9,098 bases of DNA from an uncultured Candidatus Saccharibacteria bacterium. Lineage in GTDB: Bacteria; Patescibacteriota; Saccharimonadia; Saccharimonadales; Saccharimonadaceae. Below, piece after piece: positions 6,991-9,098 of the stretch. The position numbers and the translations under genes were made by a program. How positions within the stretch are numbered: the stretch's first letter is position 1; each line of letters opens with the position of its first letter. The notes below the pieces were generated by a model, which saw nothing but the letters and a program-made list of their open reading frames with translations, was not told where the DNA came from and did no database searches. Location: contig CAMYBM010000019.1 in assembly GCA_947253995.1 (NCBI GenBank), forward strand, positions 1 through 9,098. Direction: 5' to 3'.

Positions 6991-7362
6991 TTATTGGTCT
7001 TCTTCAGGCTTCGGCGCACGAGCTTCGCGTTTAGCTTTTTCGGCAGCCAAACTAGCTTCCGCTTTCGCGTCAATCTTAACTAGTAGATGACGTATGACCG
7101 CGCTATTGATATTGAGCACGCCTTCAATCTTTGCCGGAGCAGCGGCTGGCAACTCCAATTCGTATACACGGTAAATTGCATGGGTTTCGCCCTGGATTTT
7201 ATAGGCTAGCTCCTTGCGTCCCCAAGCATCTTCTTTGACAATCTTACCACCGTTACTAGTGATCAAGTCGGCAATTGACTTGAGACTGTCGTCTAATTTA
7301 GCTTCCAACTCAGCGCGAAATAGCACAACTAGTTCGTAGCGCTTCATAGCAGCTTCTGACAC
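6991..7362 (-). CDS. rpsF: 30S ribosomal protein bS6
   Basis: 123 residues when read from GTG. The bS6 ferredoxin-like fold is visible: KRYELVVLFRAEL, an amphipathic helix with DDSLKSIADLITSNGG, KEDAWGRKELAYKI (the conserved W-G-x-K-x-L-A-Y motif), and IYRVYELELPA. The family normally begins near the MKRYE at residue 6. The GTG at 7360-7362 is preferred because AAAGGAGG lies 4 bases before it, while the ATG at 7345-7347 has no ribosome binding site, so there are five extra residues (MSEAA). The protein ends in a charged Ala/Lys/Glu tail. It is the first gene of rpsF-ssb-rpsR-efp-tlyA and pairs with S18 from the same operon. A strong promoter and a structured leader precede it. Confidence 0.96.
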   Translation of the reverse strand: MSEAAMKRYELVVLFRAELEAKLDDSLKSIADLITSNGGKIVKEDAWGRKELAYKIQGETHAIYRVYELELPAAAPAKIEGVLNINSAVIRHLLVKIDAKAEASLAAEKAKREARAPKPEEDQ

Positions 7363-7420
7363 ATGTCCTCCTTTGGTTTAAGCTACGCCTCATGTTCGCG
7401 GCGTAGCAGGTTAATATTAC
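7363..7420 (-). ncRNA. rpsF 5' leader with hairpin; candidate S6:S18 autoregulatory element
   Basis: From the predicted start near 7420 the leader is about 58 nt. It contains a perfect 8-bp stem, GCTACGCC / GGCGTAGC (7382-7407), with a 10-base loop. A CCG trinucleotide sits at the stem-loop junction (7399-7401). The Shine-Dalgarno sequence AAAGGAGG (7367-7374) follows 7 bases after the stem. Many bacteria repress rpsF operons by S6:S18 binding to a leader hairpin with an exposed CCG that mimics its 16S site. Position and CCG fit; the exact consensus fold was not verified, and here CCG could be partly paired. Confidence 0.45.
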
Positions 7421-7426
7421 AAGTCA

Positions 7427-7455
7427 ACTCTAACATATACCCGGAAATTTGTCAA
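7427..7455 (-). promoter_or_regulatory. Strong promoter of the rpsF-ssb-rpsR-efp-tlyA operon
   Basis: A perfect -35 TTGACA (7450-7455) is separated by 17 bp from TAGAGT (7427-7432). An upstream TG gives an extended -10 (TGTTAGAGT). The start would fall near 7420. The -35 box lies inside the left arm and inner stem of a 39-bp imperfect palindrome (7442-7480), which could matter for its control. Confidence 0.85.
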
Positions 7456-7480
7456 CGAGTGCCTCGTCGCCAAATTTCCG
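7442..7480. repeat. 39-bp imperfect palindrome overlapping the rpsF promoter -35
   Basis: Outer arms CGGAAATTTG (7442-7451) and CAAATTTCCG (7471-7480) are perfectly complementary over 10 bp. After one mismatch the inner arms 7453-7459 and 7463-7469 pair over 7 bp, with one G-U in the minus-strand RNA, leaving a 3-base loop. It has no following T-run on the minus strand, so it is not a standard terminator. It could be an operator, a cruciform, or a processing hairpin in read-through RNA. Confidence 0.85.
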
Positions 7481-7526
7481 AGGATGCACCGCTACTAGAG
7501 ATTGTTGCTACGAGTAGGGTACCTGT

Positions 7527-7567
7527 AGAAAAGTTTGCGGCTCTCCCCGGGCGCCTCCAAGAGCCGC
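7527..7567 (-). terminator. Probable intrinsic terminator of the surface-protein gene
   Basis: On the minus strand, about 50 bases after the stop, GCGGCTCT (7560-7567) and AGAGCCGC (7537-7544) form a perfect 8-bp GC-rich stem around a 15-base loop. It is followed by AAACTTTTCT. The T-run is short and begins 4 bases after the stem, so termination may be weak. The same hairpin could instead be the structure found downstream of DGR variable regions. Confidence 0.5.
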
Positions 7568-7589
7568 CGGTACTGGAGGATCCGCTGTC

Positions 7590-7604
7590 ACCCTACCCTA
7601 CCCT
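7590..7604. repeat. Tandem G-tract repeat (AGGGT x3 on the minus strand)
   Basis: Three exact copies of a 5-bp unit, ACCCT on the plus strand, begin 12 bp after the surface-protein stop. The minus strand thus has three GGG runs spaced by TA. A fourth GGG run does not follow closely, so a classical intramolecular G-quadruplex is not complete. Confidence 0.8.
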
Positions 7605-7615
7605 GGTCTCTGAGG

Positions 7616-9098
7616 TTACCTGGCAGCAGGCGCAAGGACGACGCGGAGCGAGTTGAGGTAGCTCGCGTTGCCATTGCCCGCGCCCGCGGAGAAAACCCCA
7701 CTGCTCGACCAACCAGCGCCGCCGCCACGCCAGACCCAGGGACAAATAGAAAAAGCAAAACCTACCCCCTGATCATGCCATTGGTTACTACCGTAGCCTT
7801 GGCCGTTGTTGGTCTCATATGAGGCTTGACCGCCGCAAGTATCATAAGTGCAAGCATTAAAGTCGCTTGTGTTGTAGTAGAGATTGGCGTAAGGGCGATG
7901 GGGAGTATTAGTGTCGAAGTAATCGGCGGTTTGGCCGCTAATGTTGTCGGTAGTACGAGCGGCAGAAACGTACTCGTAGCCACCACCAGCTAGATCATAG
8001 ATGCCGCTAGTGTTGTTGGTAGTACTAGCAAGCTGACCAAGGCTACCATTGTAGGCACGCTGCAGATTGCTTGTGCTGCAGGCAGATTGAGTACCTAGGG
8101 TCCCGCCATCTTTGTAGGTAGCATCTTTGTTACCGGATGAGATCGGACCACAGCCGGTGGTGCCGTAGCTACTGTTACCGTCTAAAGTACGATCTTGGCG
8201 CTGTGTGTTCATCTGGACGCTATCATGACCGGCGCCATAACGGCTGGCGCTTAGGTAAACAATCGCGCCCCAATCGCTGTTGGTTGGCATCCGGGAGCTG
8301 AAGGTGTTTAAGTGATGGCTGTTTTGGGTGATGGCGACATTTGCCTGATCGCCATAGGTGTTAGCGGGATCCTTGACGCCTAACCGGGTAGCAGTAGCGT
8401 ACATGAGGCCGAGGTCGTCTGTTGCTGGATCTTCGCCGGACAGATGCCGCTGGTTTGGTAGAACGGTTGGGTCAGTTGGATCGCCGGTAGTTTCGAACTT
8501 GCCGACCCAGATGCCATTGAGTTCCTTAGTGCCAAAGGTAAAGGCTGGATGCGTTGACCAGGTAGTTGAGTTAAGGGTGCTGGTGGTTGTTGGATAGTTA
8601 CGATCAAGGTCACAGGCTGTGCGGTAGTCGTGGTTGGCACCAGTAGCACATTTAGCTGGGTGCTTCTTTGGAGTGTTGGTGTTTTCAAAGACAATGTTAA
8701 AGTTCTCCGGTTCAACTGGTTTATCGGTACCATCACGACGCATTACCTCGTAGGCGTAACGTGGGACGTAGACCCAGAAACCGAGAATGTCGTCTTTATC
8801 AACCACCCTGCGCTCGCCCTTATATTTGCTCGGATTTCTCACCGTGACGGCATTTGCCCACTTCTTCTGATTATAGTTATACCAAGCTCCCGGATCATGT
8901 GGGTTTTCCGGCCACTTAATACTAGTCCATTGCGCATTGTTGTTATCTCCTGTGTAAATAACTGGGATCATGTTTTTGTCGAGGTCAACTTTGCAGTCAC
9001 TCTTAGTATCGCCTGAGCGGCAAACTGAGTTTGGTACTACCGGCTTCGGGGCTGGTTTAGCGGTGACGGTATAGGTAATGGTGGTTTGGTAAGTACCG
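7616..9098 (-). CDS. Large secreted/surface protein with FGE/C-type-lectin-like C-terminal domain and DGR-type variable end (5' end beyond window)
   Basis: 493 residues are open to the right edge, so the start and any signal peptide are not seen. The first visible residues (TYQTTITYTVTAK) look like the last strand of an Ig-like or bacterial repeat domain, followed by a Pro/Lys linker (KPAPKPVVP). Next comes a domain shared with exported proteins of Firmicutes and CPR bacteria: WVYVPRYAYEV (near 8776-8744), THPAFTFGTKELNGIWVGKFE (near 8554-8492), SDWGAIVYLSASRYG (near 8278-8234) and GIYDLAGGGYEYV (8005-7967). The last resembles the GNVWEW element of formylglycine-generating-enzyme/C-type-lectin folds. 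At least eight cysteines suggest disulfides outside the cell. The end WVWRGG...LRVVL matches DGR variable regions. FGE catalytic activity is not implied; binding of a ligand or host surface is more likely. It is probably terminated before rpsF. Confidence 0.85.
   Translation of the reverse strand, partial: GTYQTTITYTVTAKPAPKPVVPNSVCRSGDTKSDCKVDLDKNMIPVIYTGDNNNAQWTSIKWPENPHDPGAWYNYNQKKWANAVTVRNPSKYKGERRVVDKDDILGFWVYVPRYAYEVMRRDGTDKPVEPENFNIVFENTNTPKKHPAKCATGANHDYRTACDLDRNYPTTTSTLNSTTWSTHPAFTFGTKELNGIWVGKFETTGDPTDPTVLPNQRHLSGEDPATDDLGLMYATATRLGVKDPANTYGDQANVAITQNSHHLNTFSSRMPTNSDWGAIVYLSASRYGAGHDSVQMNTQRQDRTLDGNSSYGTTGCGPISSGNKDATYKDGGTLGTQSACSTSNLQRAYNGSLGQLASTTNNTSGIYDLAGGGYEYVSAARTTDNISGQTADYFDTNTPHRPYANLYYNTSDFNACTYDTCGGQASYETNNGQGYGSNQWHDQGVGFAFSICPWVWRGGGAGWSSSGVFSAGAGNGNASYLNSLRVVLAPAAR
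7628..7738 (-). other. Putative DGR variable region (VR) at the 3' end of the surface-protein gene
   Basis: The last 37 codons before the AAR tail run from WVWRGG to LRVVLAP. Between the fixed RGG and LRVVL frames, the codons are mostly Gly, Ala, Ser, Trp, Tyr and Asn, the residue set produced when AAC/AAT-type template codons are mutated at adenines. The coding strand has only 11 A in the 120 bases 7621-7740, against 34 in 7801-7920. Three Asn codons (7652-7654, 7667-7669, 7673-7675) may be unmutated template positions. No template repeat, reverse transcriptase or accessory gene is in the window, so activity is inferred. Confidence 0.6.

Noticed and set aside
7345..7347. ATG as the rpsF start
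   Set aside because: It matches the usual bS6 N-terminus but has no Shine-Dalgarno sequence, while GTG at 7360-7362 sits 4 bases after AAAGGAGG.
7363..7615. DGR template repeat in the gap after the surface gene
   Set aside because: I compared this gap by eye with the putative variable region and saw no stretch of similarity, and no A-rich copy of the RGG...LRVVL coding sequence.
7363..7822. Plus-strand open frames across the rpsF leader and the end of the surface gene
   Set aside because: No recognisable protein features; they run antisense through a promoter, hairpins and a well-supported coding end.
8006..8029. GCTAGT...ACTAGC inverted repeat inside the surface gene
   Set aside because: A 6-bp arm with a 12-base loop inside a repetitive Asn/Thr/Ser coding stretch is expected by chance.
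1..9098. tRNA or rRNA genes, CRISPR arrays, insertion sequences or an origin
   Set aside because: No cloverleaf-like sequence, rRNA core motif, spaced direct repeats, transposase frame or origin-type repeat cluster was found when reading both strands.

Overview
The window looks like a chromosomal segment from a Candidate Phyla Radiation (Patescibacteria) bacterium, most likely a Saccharibacteria (TM7)-type genome. The grounds are a compact pilM-pilN-pilO-pilB type IV pilus cluster without outer-membrane genes, tightly overlapping genes, short ribosomal proteins, an rpsF-ssb-rpsR operon with no rplI after rpsR, and a large cysteine-containing surface protein with a C-type-lectin/FGE-like end. 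This placement is inference; no rRNA gene is present. TGA serves as a normal stop (it ends the pilN-like and pilO-like genes), so the TGA=Gly code of some CPR lineages does not apply.

Layout. Positions 1-3838 (minus strand) carry a pilus assembly operon, read pilM, pilN-like, pilO-like, a small one-TM protein, then pilB (cut by the left edge after its Walker A motif). Each stop overlaps the next start by 1-4 bases, so these genes are almost certainly co-transcribed. PilM (cytoplasmic, actin-like), PilN and PilO (one membrane span each) would form the inner-membrane platform, and PilB the extension ATPase. A 55-bp divergent intergenic region separates pilM from ychF (plus strand, 3894-5009). 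Both genes have an extended -10 box exactly 6 bases before the ATG and no Shine-Dalgarno sequence, which predicts leaderless mRNAs in both directions.

Positions 5006-7362 (minus strand) hold a translation and replication operon, read rpsF (bS6), ssb, rpsR (bS18), efp (EF-P with Arg at the tip position) and tlyA (rRNA 2'-O-methyltransferase). A strong promoter and a roughly 58-nt leader with a perfect 8-bp hairpin precede rpsF. The hairpin is a candidate S6:S18 autoregulatory element. The tlyA and ychF 3' ends overlap by 4 bp.

Positions 7616-9098 (minus strand) hold the 3' 493 codons of a large secreted or surface protein that begins beyond the right edge. Its end resembles the variable region of proteins diversified by diversity-generating retroelements (DGRs): a W-x-W-R-G-G start, many small or aromatic substitutions, and an LRVVL end. 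The coding strand is sharply depleted in adenine exactly there. No reverse transcriptase, accessory gene or template repeat lies in the window. The 253-bp gap between this gene and rpsF holds a GC-rich hairpin (probable terminator), a G-tract repeat, and a 39-bp imperfect palindrome that contains the -35 box of the rpsF promoter.
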